DNA of 64,000 nt from Streptosporangiaceae bacterium NEAU-GS5 (GTDB lineage: Bacteria; Actinomycetota; Actinomycetes; Streptosporangiales; Streptosporangiaceae), in the NCBI GenBank assembly GCA_017592665.1, contig JAGFNW010000029.1, forward strand, positions 1 through 64,000, read 5' to 3'. The notes beneath the pieces are model-generated. The model saw only the letters and a program-made list of their open reading frames with translations, ran no database searches and was not told the origin of the DNA. The translations under genes were made by a program, and so were the position numbers. This document shows, one piece after another, positions 1 through 8,612 of this stretch. Numbering within the stretch: the stretch's first letter is position 1; every line of letters starts with the position of its first letter.

Positions 1-60
1 GCGGCACGCCCGTGGCGAATAACCCCGCGGCCTCCAAGCGGATCCGTTCCCGCTTGGCGC

Positions 61-987
61 GTGCCTCCGGGGTCAGACCACCACCATCCGGATATCGCAT
101 CCCACCGGCATACTCACCGACCTGGCCGTCGTCACGCAACCACGCCGCAGGACCTCAACCATTCAACCTCTGTAGCGCCCGGCTTCACGGTGACACTGCA
201 CGAGGCCGGCGTCGGGCCCGCCTCGTCGCCAGTCGATCTGACTCGCGTATGGATGGGCCGGGGTACGACGCACCGCACCCTGACCCACGACAAGGATGGT
301 GTGACCGGCGAGTTGTACTCGCCCGCGGCGGGCACTCCGAGCCGCCATGGCGTTTTACTTATCGGCGGATCCGAGGGCGGTGTCAGCACGAGATACGTCG
401 CCGCGCTGCTGGCCTCGCACGGCTATCCCGCGCTGGCCGTGGGGTATTTCGCGCTGCCCGGACTCCCGGCGACACTACATGACATACCTATCGAGTATTT
501 CGCCCAGGCGGCCAGGCTCCTGCCGGGGCCGGTGCGGGTCGTCGGTTACTCGCGGGGGACCGAGGCGGCTCTGCTGCTGTCCGCGCTCTACTCCGACCTG
601 GTCGACGAGACGATGGTCTGCGCCCCCGCGGATCGCGTCTGGGGCGCGTTCCCGACGCCCGGCAACGCGTGGACCTTTCACGGCAAGCCCCAGACGCGGA
701 TACCCTTCGCCGCCATTCGCGCTCGTACGCTGGCGGTCGCGGGCTCCGACGACCGGCTGTGGCCGTCCGCCGCCGCGGCCGACACGATCAAACGGCGGAC
801 CTCAGGCGACGCCATCGTCTTCCCCGGGGCCGGTCACGAAGTGTGCGGCGTGCCCTATCTCGCTACGAGCAGCGCCCTGGTGCATCCCGTGGCCGGCGTC
901 CTGATCGAACTGGGTGGTACGCCACAGGCAAACGAGGCGGCGCGGCGAGACAGCTGGCGGCGGCTGCTCAGCCTCCTCCGCCGCTGA
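61..987 (+). CDS. alpha/beta hydrolase, BAAT C-terminal type (acyl-CoA thioester hydrolase-like)
   Basis: Predicted cytosolic serine hydrolase. Counted from the GTG at 61, the nucleophile elbow is GYSRG (Ser164), followed by an acid in GSDDRLWPS (Asp230/231) and a histidine in GAGHEV (His259), so the catalytic triad is complete. The core from about residue 90 resembles the BAAT C-terminal domain found in acyl-CoA thioesterases and bile-acid amidases. The usual N-terminal BAAT domain of about 120 residues is missing or reduced to a short low-quality stretch. The reading frame stays open to the left window edge, so the first 40-60 residues are uncertain and the gene may begin outside the window. 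It converges on the radical SAM gene. Substrate cannot be inferred. Confidence 0.7.
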   Translation: MPPGSDHHHPDIASHRHTHRPGRRHATTPQDLNHSTSVAPGFTVTLHEAGVGPASSPVDLTRVWMGRGTTHRTLTHDKDGVTGELYSPAAGTPSRHGVLLIGGSEGGVSTRYVAALLASHGYPALAVGYFALPGLPATLHDIPIEYFAQAARLLPGPVRVVGYSRGTEAALLLSALYSDLVDETMVCAPADRVWGAFPTPGNAWTFHGKPQTRIPFAAIRARTLAVAGSDDRLWPSAAAADTIKRRTSGDAIVFPGAGHEVCGVPYLATSSALVHPVAGVLIELGGTPQANEAARRDSWRRLLSLLRR

Positions 988-1153
988 CGGGCTTGTCCCG
1001 CCGACAACAGGACAACCCGTTCGAAGGTGACGAGGAAACCTCGAACGGCTGCGCGCCGGATGTCGCGGACAGCCCGCCACCCTCCGGCAGAAGCTCACGC
1101 TCGAACACTCACTTGGCGGGCGGTTCGGTCCGTCAGTTGGCGCTTTCGATCCG

Positions 1154-2302
1154 TCACGCGCCGGCGGAGCCCTTCAACTTGCTTATGATGACGTCGCCGA
1201 GAATCTGGCGGTGGAGCCGGCATGACGTTGTTTCCGTGCTGCGCAGGGACCCGTTCTCGAAGAACTTGTTGGACGTGTACGAGCCTCCGCAGATGTCGAA
1301 ATATGTGCATTTCTCGGCGCAGGCCACGACTCCGTGTGAGATCTCCTCAGAAATGCGGTCGAGGGCTGGGCCTGACAGGAGAGAGTCCAGCGACCCTGGA
1401 GAGTTGATATTGGCGATGACGAAGTCATTGAATTCTTCGCTCTTCCCGCCGGCGAGCTCGGGGCTCGAGGTCGATATGTCGCCGTTTTTTTGAATGGTGA
1501 TGATCGCCAGGGGCTGGGTCTCGTACGGTATCCGCTGATAGTCGGGGTCGGCGATCTTGCTCTTTATTACGGCCAGAAAGTCGGCTATCTCCCTTATTTC
1601 GATGGCGGCCGGATCTTCTCGCCACCGATCGAAGATACGGGCCGCGAAGGCGCGATATTCTGCGGCGATCCTGTCGATCTCTGATTTCTCGCCGCTCAGC
1701 GATGAAACCGTGTTGCTGTTTTCTATCTCCTCGACGTTGAAGCCGACGCTCTGGAATCCGTTGTCGATGAAGAAATCGAATATCTCATCCGGGTGCTGGA
1801 GGCTGGTCCGGGTGAGCACGCAGAGCGCACCCGGGCGGATGTCCCGCTCCTTGAGTTTCCGATAGCCCCGCATCACCGCACGGTGCGAGCCTTTCCCCGA
1901 CCAGTTGACCCGGTTGGCGTCATGCAGAAACTGTGGCCCGTCCACACTGATGCCGATGGTCATGTCATATTTTGTGAAGAGGTCGCACCAGCGCTCATCG
2001 ATCAACGTTCCGTTGGTTTGAACGGATCTCTCCACGTTGAGGTTTCGGATGTTATGCAGCGAGATCAGGCGCATGGCCTCTTCGAAGTGCTCCACGCCGG
2101 CGGTCAACGGCTCGCCGGCATGCCAGATGAACTGGACGTCTGGGTGGGTAAGCGGGCTGTGCAGCACCTTCTTGATCGACGCTTCCAGGGTGGTGGGTGA
2201 CATTATGAAGCCGTCACGTCGATGCGGCACATAGCAGTAGCTGCAATTCATGTTGCACAAGGACGTGGGCTGCAGGATGACCTGTCGTATGACCGATCCC
2301 AT
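1154..2302 (-). CDS. radical SAM/SPASM peptide maturase (FxsB/GrrM-like, probable cyclophane synthase)
   Basis: A 382-residue radical SAM enzyme. The [4Fe-4S] motif C-x3-C-x2-C is Cys16, Cys20 and Cys23 in LCNMNCSYCYVPHRR, followed by a WHAGEPL motif near residue 65, as in RiPP-modifying radical SAM enzymes. The C-terminal 60 residues carry a cysteine-rich SPASM domain (ACAEKC, YFDICGG and a final SCRLH) that would bind auxiliary clusters. I place the start at ATG 2302, where AAGGGTGG lies upstream; the frame opens further up to 2359 without a convincing ribosome site. It is the last gene of a minus-strand cluster, 79 bases after a 52-codon peptide gene that is its probable substrate. By family it should join an aromatic side chain to a nearby beta-carbon; the exact crosslink is inference. 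Confidence 0.85.
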   Translation of the reverse strand: MGSVIRQVILQPTSLCNMNCSYCYVPHRRDGFIMSPTTLEASIKKVLHSPLTHPDVQFIWHAGEPLTAGVEHFEEAMRLISLHNIRNLNVERSVQTNGTLIDERWCDLFTKYDMTIGISVDGPQFLHDANRVNWSGKGSHRAVMRGYRKLKERDIRPGALCVLTRTSLQHPDEIFDFFIDNGFQSVGFNVEEIENSNTVSSLSGEKSEIDRIAAEYRAFAARIFDRWREDPAAIEIREIADFLAVIKSKIADPDYQRIPYETQPLAIITIQKNGDISTSSPELAGGKSEEFNDFVIANINSPGSLDSLLSGPALDRISEEISHGVVACAEKCTYFDICGGSYTSNKFFENGSLRSTETTSCRLHRQILGDVIISKLKGSAGA

Positions 2303-2333
2303 CGAATGTCGACCACCCTTATATTGAATGCGT

Positions 2334-2362
2334 CTTGTGCTCCTGGGATCCAGAAGCACAAG
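2334..2362 (-). terminator. hairpin between precursor and maturase genes (possible attenuator)
   Basis: An imperfect inverted repeat, CTTGTGCT-c-CTGG, loop GAT, then CCAG-a-AGCACAAG: 12 pairs with one internal mismatch. It lies 20 bases after the peptide stop codon and 31 bases before the maturase start. No T-run follows, so it is more likely a partial terminator or RNA stabiliser that gives more peptide than enzyme, as in many RiPP operons. Confidence 0.55.
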
Positions 2363-2381
2363 ATCTGACCTGTCGATTTAC

Positions 2382-2540
2382 TTATCGGGCCTTTGTGAAT
2401 GAGTCCCTGAATGTGTGGTTACTGAAGGATCTGGCCGCTTCGGAGCCATCGGACCCGAAGGTGAGTTCGGTCAGATCTTCCGGGTCGATCCCCTTAAGTT
2501 TTTCCAGGAGCTCTGTGACTGACTTCTCGCTTGCGGCCAT
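2382..2540 (-). CDS. putative RiPP precursor peptide with three F-x-x units
   Basis: A 52-residue ORF that is easily missed. ATG 2540 is preceded by AAAGAAAGGGATCACC, a good ribosome site. Residues 1-30 form an acidic, helix-prone leader rich in Glu, Lys and Leu (SEKSVTELLEKLKGIDPEDL). The last 15 residues, SFSNHTFRDSFTKAR, hold three aromatic triplets: F39-S-N41, F44-R-D46 and F48-T-K50. An aromatic residue followed at +2 by Asn, Asp or Lys is the pattern crosslinked by three-residue cyclophane synthases, and the F-x-K-x-x end is close to the FxSxx-COOH terminus of FxsA peptides. It sits directly before a radical SAM/SPASM gene. No cysteine is present, so thioether (sactipeptide) chemistry is excluded. 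Function is inferred from composition and context. Confidence 0.65.
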   Translation of the reverse strand: MAASEKSVTELLEKLKGIDPEDLTELTFGSDGSEAARSFSNHTFRDSFTKAR

Positions 2541-2658
2541 GGTGATCCCTTTCTTTTCTTACGGCGCTCTCGAAACGACGTGTGCTTGATACCCCCGCGT
2601 CGACACAGCGCAACGGGCGACTCGGAAGATATGTCATCAATCTCCCGCCTGTGAACCT

Positions 2659-3765
2659 TCAACGGCCCGACGCGACACGGCGGCTCCAGAATGGCGATTT
2701 CGTCCATCGCTGTTCGGCGGCGTAGTGCTTCGCGCGCTCGGTCAGATAGTGCTCGGCCATCTGATCGATGGCTGAAAGGTACGACTCGACGGCGTGCGGG
2801 TTCCGGTCGATGGCGCCGGCGATCGCCATGGCGGCCAGACGTCCCGTGGAGATCGCCGTGATGATGCCCTGAGAGGACAAGGGGTCGGCCGAGATCGCCG
2901 CATCGCCGGCCGCAAGCCAATGTTCACCTCCAGGAGGGCGAAGCACCGAACTGCCGGCGGAAAAGATTTCCGGGCCGGCCAGCGGCCGATACCGGAATCG
3001 CTGATGCACCTGCCGCATGTGCTCGGTCTGCTTCAGCCGTGCCAGCCAGTGATCCAGATCTCGCATGGCCCTGACGCCGGGGAGGTCTCCGTCCGTCAGG
3101 TAGACGAAGATCCGGCGTCCTCCTGGGAGCAGCGCCGTATACCACCAGCCCTCGGGCCCCGCCTCCACCATCGTCATCGCATCGACGTCTCCTGCGATTC
3201 CCGGAGTGTGGAGCACCGAGATGGCGACGAGTTTGTCCTCGTGGATCCGGCGCGCGCCAAGGCGCTGGGCGACAACTGCGGCCCGGCCGCTGCAATCAAG
3301 GACCCCATCCGAGTGGATCGTCATTTCTTTCGTGCTGTCCCTGAGTCTCATCACCCCGCCGGTGGCGGTCGGCTGCCACGCGACGTGCGTGGCGCGGGCC
3401 AGCACGGCGCCGTTATCGCGTGCCGCATCGACGAACATCGCGTCGAACACGCGACGATCCAAATGCCAGCCGTGGCCATAAGGATTGAAGATGAAGTCGG
3501 TATCGATGAGCTGAGAGACGCCCCATGCCGAACGGTTGCCGTACGACGGGAGATGGCCGCCGGCCAGGAACCGCTCCCAGAGGCCCAACGTCTCCAGGAG
3601 CGGCTGTGCGGCGGGCGGCAGACCCTCACCGATGCTGATCGGCCGGTTCCGAAAACGCCCGACCAGCAACACGCGGGCGTCCATACGAGCCAGGCACAGT
3701 GCCGCAGTCGCTCCGGCCGGGCCGGCGCCAACCACGACGACGTCCACGCACAAGGATTTCGGCAC
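2659..3765 (-). CDS. lodB: FAD-dependent oxidoreductase, LodB-like (CTQ maturation flavoprotein)
   Basis: A 368-residue flavoprotein of the tryptophan-halogenase/geranylgeranyl-reductase fold. The N-terminus holds the dinucleotide motif GAGPAG at residues 13-18. Later come GEGLPP and the FAD-ribityl motif GDAAISADPLSSQGI at about residue 280. Start is GTG 3765 with a weak AGG upstream. It lies 47 bases downstream of the LodA-type oxidase gene. In characterised LodA/GoxA systems the adjacent LodB/GoxB flavoprotein is needed to form the cysteine tryptophylquinone cofactor, and the quinohemoprotein amine dehydrogenase system uses a comparable flavoprotein. I infer the same role here. An alternative is a flavin enzyme acting on the peptide encoded next in the cluster, which begins 118 bases downstream. 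Confidence 0.75.
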   Translation of the reverse strand: MPKSLCVDVVVVGAGPAGATAALCLARMDARVLLVGRFRNRPISIGEGLPPAAQPLLETLGLWERFLAGGHLPSYGNRSAWGVSQLIDTDFIFNPYGHGWHLDRRVFDAMFVDAARDNGAVLARATHVAWQPTATGGVMRLRDSTKEMTIHSDGVLDCSGRAAVVAQRLGARRIHEDKLVAISVLHTPGIAGDVDAMTMVEAGPEGWWYTALLPGGRRIFVYLTDGDLPGVRAMRDLDHWLARLKQTEHMRQVHQRFRYRPLAGPEIFSAGSSVLRPPGGEHWLAAGDAAISADPLSSQGIITAISTGRLAAMAIAGAIDRNPHAVESYLSAIDQMAEHYLTERAKHYAAEQRWTKSPFWSRRVASGR

Positions 3766-3812
3766 GAGAACCTACCAGCATTGCCGCGTCGTCGCGGTTG
3801 CCTTCCCTTTCA

Positions 3813-6800
3813 CTAGTGGCACGCCCCGCCACCCGGTCCGTAGTGGCGGCGCTGTATCCCTTGGAGCTGTTCCGGCGTCAAAGGCGCGGAGTTCAGCGTG
3901 CGCGCCCGGACCACAGAGGCGTGGGGTTCTGCGGGGTTGTCCGCCGATATGGGAGCGGCAGCGCGGACGTTTGCCCTCGGCACGGGGACCGCCTTCTTCT
4001 GAGGTATGTGCTCGTCCTCCGGCAAGGGACAGCCGGCGATGATCCAATCGATGATCACCTCGCGAGCCGACCGATCACCGAGTTCCGGGATGGTCTGGAT
4101 CAGGAAACGAGACATACGCCGAGGTTGTATCAGCAGTTCCTGCACGAATCGGCTCTCATCCACCTTCCCCGGAATTATCCATCCGTTGTCGGGATCAGCC
4201 AGAGCGGCCATCAGCCGTCCGGGCTGATCAATCTGGAACCACCAGCTCACCGGCTTTGTTACGTGCAGTTCCTCCCCTTGGGCGGGATCGACGTAGGTGC
4301 CGGTCAGTTCGAAGCCCGCATGGTCGGGGACCGCCATGGCGCGTGGGCCGAGTTCACGCAGCAGCACGAGCATCGCACCAGCGGGGTCAAGACCGGTTCC
4401 CAGCGGCGCCGGAGGCAGGGAGTCGATGTACTGGGCCAGAAGTTCCTTGTCCTGGGAGTCGAATACCTTCAGCATCGGGCCGCCGAATTCCATCAGCGAG
4501 AAGATGCGGCTGTTCTTCGCGTCACCCGGAGTGATCAGATCCGATTGCACGAGCTGCTGCAGGAACGCGTCGGGCTCGTCGAACCAGTCGTTGATCAGGT
4601 TGGGGCCGAGGCGCCTCGTGCCGTGATTCAGCTGGGCAAAATGCCGCTTCCGCGCGAACATGTCCCAGACGCGATCTTCCAGCGATGGGGGATTGGTGAA
4701 GAAATACCACCAATCCCCGCCGCCTACGAACTTGAATGCCAGATACCCGTTCCAGACGCGACGCCAGTGCTCCTGCATCTCCCGTTCGCCGCTCTCCTCG
4801 CGCACGTGGTCGAGATAGCGAATGACCGCGTCGCGGGCTTTGGCTCCGTGACCGTTGACGGAATTGTCGATCGCCACATGCAGCTTGTAGAATAGCGGGT
4901 CGTAACCGTGATATTCGAACAGCTTCACCATGGCCGGCAGGAATATGGCTTCCCATTCCAGGAAAAGGGTCATGCCCAGTAGTTCGGGGGCGTATGTCTC
5001 CGGAAACTGAGCGATCGCCGACTGGTAGACCGGGCTGATGAAGGACGAGTCCCAGATGCTCGGGTTCTCGGCGTACGCGCTGCTGGCGATCGGCGGCAGA
5101 TGGATTCCCGCGCTGTGCAGCAGATCGGTGTAAACGTTGGCGTGGTTCTGTCCTGGGTCGCCGTTGCCGATCTCGTCCGACCAGATCTCGAACAGATACC
5201 CTTGAACCTCGCTGCCGGGCCCGGCCTGCGCGATCCTTTCCAGCCACGATCCGTCGAGCTGGTTGAAGGGGGCGAGCTGCCGGATGCGCTCGACCACCTG
5301 GTCCGCCGTCCTGAAGAGCGGCTCACCCTCACCCGTGGCCGGGTTGTAGGCCTCGGCCGCACGGCGTTCCCGCTCATAGATCTTCTCGAGCCGAGCTCGG
5401 AAGGTGACCGCGTCATAGGTGAAGAACCCGTAATGCTCCAGCTCGTTGTATTCGCTCACTGCTTCCCAGGCCAGCCGCAGGTATTCGTCGGCGAGCTCCC
5501 GGGCCTTGGGCAGGAAATCCGCGTGCTGTTCCAAGTTGAGCAGACGGTAGAAGTAGTCCCGGAAGGGCTGAAGCTCGTAGCGACCCCGTTCGCCTTCCAC
5601 GTACACCGTCTCGCCGAAGGCATCACGTGGAACCACGAATCCGAGACGGCTCCAGTTGGGCATCCCTTCGTGGTTCTCGGCCACCAGGTCGTTCTTCCCC
5701 CGGTGACGGGTCCGCCGACGCCACTCCATATCGAACAGGCTTTCCCAGACGGGCCTGCCCGCCGTCTCACCTGCCAGGCGGGCGGCGTAGTCGTCCAGTG
5801 CTTCCGTCGGTTCCGGGGCGGGAATCCGGATCTGTTCCCGGAGAAATATCCGAATTGATCCGTAGACGGTATGGGGCGCCACCTCTGGGTCCGTGATATC
5901 AGGATCGCCGAAGTACTCGGCAAGAGTCCAGTCCGGGTTCTTCCTCGGGAGACTGAAAGGAGTGGCCGAGTCACGCGTAAGGCCTGAACGGTCCAGAAAT
6001 TCCTGCAGGCGGCGTACGTAGGCGCCTTCGAACTCTCCCTCGGCCGGGACCGGCACCACCGACAGGTAGGCGCCGGCGAAGTTCGCCAGCTGTCGCCGCC
6101 ACAGCACCTGATAGGCCGCCGCGTTCGTGATGGAGGCCCAGTCGGGCGACCCTGGATCCGGCGGCGGCCAGGATGACAACCGCGGGCGTGACGGAAACTG
6201 CTGGCCGATGCCTCGGGCCCACGGCCGGCGATCGACAAGAAGGCTCGCGAGATCTCCTCGCGCCGCTTCGTCGGGGAACTCCTTGAGGATGCGCTCGTAG
6301 TCTTCGGCCGGAATGACGTCGTCAGGCCGGATCGAAGGCCACCAATGGTCGCGACACTCGTAGAAGTCGGCCTGCCACGGCAGCGCCATCCAGCGCGTGA
6401 TGTCACCCGCTGCAAGATCGTCGCTGAAGCGGAACGCCTCACTGTAGGTCTGCGCGAAACGAACGACAGAGGTGAACTCGATGCCAGGGAAGAACCCTCC
6501 GCCCTGGCACGACTCGAGGCTCGCGCGAGTCAGGGCGGCGGGCTGCTGCGCTATGGGCACGCCATCAAGGGATGACGGCGGTGCCAGGGGCAGCGGCGTG
6601 GACCCGTCCCAGTCGTTGACGAAGTCTCCATCCTTCCAGCGGGCGAGTTTCCGATATTGCGTGACGGTCAGCGAAAGCCACGTGCTCGGCGCCTTGCGGT
6701 TGTCCTTGAAGTCATAGATGGGATGAGTCAGGTCCCCCTCGTCACCGGAAAGCGGCGGCATGAACGACAGATTGGCCTGATTGATCGCCTCCTGGCTGGA

Positions 6801-7964
6801 AGGGTGAAGCTCATCGGCCGTGGGTGGTCTGGTATCGAGGCCGGGATGATGCAACAAGGGGGTTCGCAGGCGCGCGAAGATGCGGCGGTGCGGAGATTGC
6901 GCCGCCTTGGCCAGCTCAGGGTCAGCGAGAACCTGAAGCGTCGCCAGGTCGAGGAAGTCGCCTGGCTTTGCCGACGAGTGCCCCCGGCGCGCCCGATCGC
7001 TGACCCATTGATACATGCCCAGCCGACGAAGAATCGGATAGACGTCACGGAGGAACATGACCGGATCGTCCTCGGCCGGTCGGGGCCCCAGCTCCGCCTC
7101 TGACCAGGCAAGGTCGTGCTCGACCGCGGCCTCGGTCATGACGTCATAGCCCGTCACGACGTTCTGGGTGTGCGGCGAGAAGTGCGGAGCGGCGACGATC
7201 ACCCAGGCACGCCCACGAACCGGCAGTTCCTCGCCGGTGTTCAGCTTCACCTTCACGGTGACGGGGCCATCCGCGGTGTCGTCATACCAGCGATCGTTGT
7301 TCGCATAATGCGCCAGCGGATTGTTGGGAACGGTGCTGGCCGACCGGCCTCTGCCACCCAAAACCAGGAGACGGCCGGAATCATCAGTACGCAGTTCACC
7401 CAGATAGACCTTCTCCGGCCACGTGAGAAATCTTCCGTCCAGCGGCCCTGACCGTCGGCCCCGCCCGCTTACGCCGGCGGACACGGGCCCTATAACGAGC
7501 CCCTTCCTGCTGTCTCCCTGCACGTCTCCATTGCGTCGGTGAGCTTCTTCGAAGTCGCCTTTGAGAATCTGATCGACCCGCCCGGCGCCGGCGAATTGCC
7601 ACCACTCGGCCTTCCTGTTGGCCAGTTCGACATTCCAGGTGATCTCGGCGACATCCGGATGGTCGGCATCAAGCTCTGCGACGACCTGACCCTGTTCGTC
7701 GAAGGCATAGACGCGGAAGCAGGCGGCCTGGCGCTTGACCCGGCCCTGCGCGTCCTTGTAGCCACCCCCGTTGGGAGGGACCAGTCCAGGCACTTCCGGA
7801 CCCACAAAGTATTCATCGGGGCTGTTTCCCAGCCGCGCGATCCCGATGGGCGGGAAAATCTTACAATAGGAAATCCTGCCGCCTTGCGAGGGCTCGCCGG
7901 CTGGGCGAGGAGTAGCTTCTCGGACGGTTTCACCTGAGCCCCGACCCGCGGCATCTTCCTGCAT
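3813..7964 (-). CDS. lodA: LodA-like CTQ oxidase fused to a heme-oxygenase-like diiron domain
   Basis: A 1383-residue protein, about twice the length of LodA (near 730). Residues 30-60 carry the LodA opening (KIFPPIGIARLGNS, then EYFVGPEVPG). Cys486 in ESCQGGGFFPGIE is the expected cofactor cysteine; Trp530 in LPWQADF, or Trp541/542 in HWWPSIRP, is the candidate tryptophan. The LodA part ends near residue 785. Residues about 840-1110 look like the heme-oxygenase-like diiron oxidase fold (PF14518 type), with candidate metal ligands Glu926, His941, Glu1003 or Glu1005, His1029, Asp1033 and His1039 (LHVAIDNSVNGHGAKA). Residues 1110-1383 are unrecognised and end in GGGACH. ATG 7964 is chosen because GAAGGAAGAACTG precedes it; the frame is open to 8096. 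LodA enzymes oxidise free amino acids to ammonia and peroxide. The fusion suggests amine or amino-acid oxidation coupled to O2-dependent diiron chemistry, perhaps on a peptide. Confidence 0.82.
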   Translation of the reverse strand: MQEDAAGRGSGETVREATPRPAGEPSQGGRISYCKIFPPIGIARLGNSPDEYFVGPEVPGLVPPNGGGYKDAQGRVKRQAACFRVYAFDEQGQVVAELDADHPDVAEITWNVELANRKAEWWQFAGAGRVDQILKGDFEEAHRRNGDVQGDSRKGLVIGPVSAGVSGRGRRSGPLDGRFLTWPEKVYLGELRTDDSGRLLVLGGRGRSASTVPNNPLAHYANNDRWYDDTADGPVTVKVKLNTGEELPVRGRAWVIVAAPHFSPHTQNVVTGYDVMTEAAVEHDLAWSEAELGPRPAEDDPVMFLRDVYPILRRLGMYQWVSDRARRGHSSAKPGDFLDLATLQVLADPELAKAAQSPHRRIFARLRTPLLHHPGLDTRPPTADELHPSSQEAINQANLSFMPPLSGDEGDLTHPIYDFKDNRKAPSTWLSLTVTQYRKLARWKDGDFVNDWDGSTPLPLAPPSSLDGVPIAQQPAALTRASLESCQGGGFFPGIEFTSVVRFAQTYSEAFRFSDDLAAGDITRWMALPWQADFYECRDHWWPSIRPDDVIPAEDYERILKEFPDEAARGDLASLLVDRRPWARGIGQQFPSRPRLSSWPPPDPGSPDWASITNAAAYQVLWRRQLANFAGAYLSVVPVPAEGEFEGAYVRRLQEFLDRSGLTRDSATPFSLPRKNPDWTLAEYFGDPDITDPEVAPHTVYGSIRIFLREQIRIPAPEPTEALDDYAARLAGETAGRPVWESLFDMEWRRRTRHRGKNDLVAENHEGMPNWSRLGFVVPRDAFGETVYVEGERGRYELQPFRDYFYRLLNLEQHADFLPKARELADEYLRLAWEAVSEYNELEHYGFFTYDAVTFRARLEKIYERERRAAEAYNPATGEGEPLFRTADQVVERIRQLAPFNQLDGSWLERIAQAGPGSEVQGYLFEIWSDEIGNGDPGQNHANVYTDLLHSAGIHLPPIASSAYAENPSIWDSSFISPVYQSAIAQFPETYAPELLGMTLFLEWEAIFLPAMVKLFEYHGYDPLFYKLHVAIDNSVNGHGAKARDAVIRYLDHVREESGEREMQEHWRRVWNGYLAFKFVGGGDWWYFFTNPPSLEDRVWDMFARKRHFAQLNHGTRRLGPNLINDWFDEPDAFLQQLVQSDLITPGDAKNSRIFSLMEFGGPMLKVFDSQDKELLAQYIDSLPPAPLGTGLDPAGAMLVLLRELGPRAMAVPDHAGFELTGTYVDPAQGEELHVTKPVSWWFQIDQPGRLMAALADPDNGWIIPGKVDESRFVQELLIQPRRMSRFLIQTIPELGDRSAREVIIDWIIAGCPLPEDEHIPQKKAVPVPRANVRAAAPISADNPAEPHASVVRARTLNSAPLTPEQLQGIQRRHYGPGGGACH

Positions 7965-8612
7965 CAGTTCTTCCTTCAGCCGAATCTCGCAAATAATGTT
8001 CCGGATAGCGCGAAGCGAACGTCGCTCCTTGGTGGTGCACCTGGGACCGTGGCCAAGATGCCCGACGGGATACCGTCTCAACCCAGCGCAACACATATCT
8101 GTAGGAAATCGAGCGCCGCTTTAAGGATTGGATACGGTTGCGGCGCGGCGGCCCGTTGTCGCCGCAGGTTTCGCCCGCCGTCACCCAGCCGAAGGCCACG
8201 CCACCGGCGAGAACCCGTGCATGAGCCGTGTTCACCCAACCCCACAGCAGCCGCTTGCTTCCTCAGCACGTCTTCTGACCAGCTCCGCCGGCTCGCCCAC
8301 CTCGCAGGGCTACCACCCATCCGCCTTCAGGACCTCCGGCCGCGGCCCCGGCTCGAGGCCTAGCGAGCCAAGCTGGTCGAGGCCGTTTACGCGGACGCCA
8401 TGCCCATGGAACTGATCGCCACAGAACGGACGCGCATCTCTGGGTGACTCACAGCATCGGGTGCAGTGATTTACCCGCTCTACCGGCACTCCGGGCTCCA
8501 GCGTTTCCGCGTCGCCGACCGGCGCGTCAGAACGCCCTGCTGCCCGTTCTTGAACTTCCTGGTCGTGCCCAATCCGATGCAACCGTGGCCAGTCGGGCGA
8601 GGTGCTGTTGTC
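7965..8612. other. intergenic region upstream of the lodA cluster, with mobile-element debris
   Basis: No intact gene. The right part contains a short integrase-like remnant (8280-8339). The left 130 bases must hold the promoter of the minus-strand cluster, but I cannot pick a convincing -35/-10 pair. The reading frame that runs from 8466 into the downstream gene is probably noncoding before 8613. Confidence 0.5.
8280..8339 (+). pseudogene. tyrosine integrase fragment
   Basis: One frame reads QLRRLAHLAGLPPIRLQDLR, which parallels HFERIAFAAGLPPVRLHDLR, the catalytic-arginine region of the integrase tail at 14.5 kb. Only about 20 residues survive, and a stop follows 8 codons later. It is a scar of a former integrase next to the lodA cluster. 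Confidence 0.45.

Noticed and set aside
2382-2540. Lanthipeptide or sactipeptide precursor
   Set aside because: The peptide has no cysteine and no lanthionine synthetase is nearby; the radical SAM/SPASM partner and F-x-x pattern fit cyclophane chemistry better.
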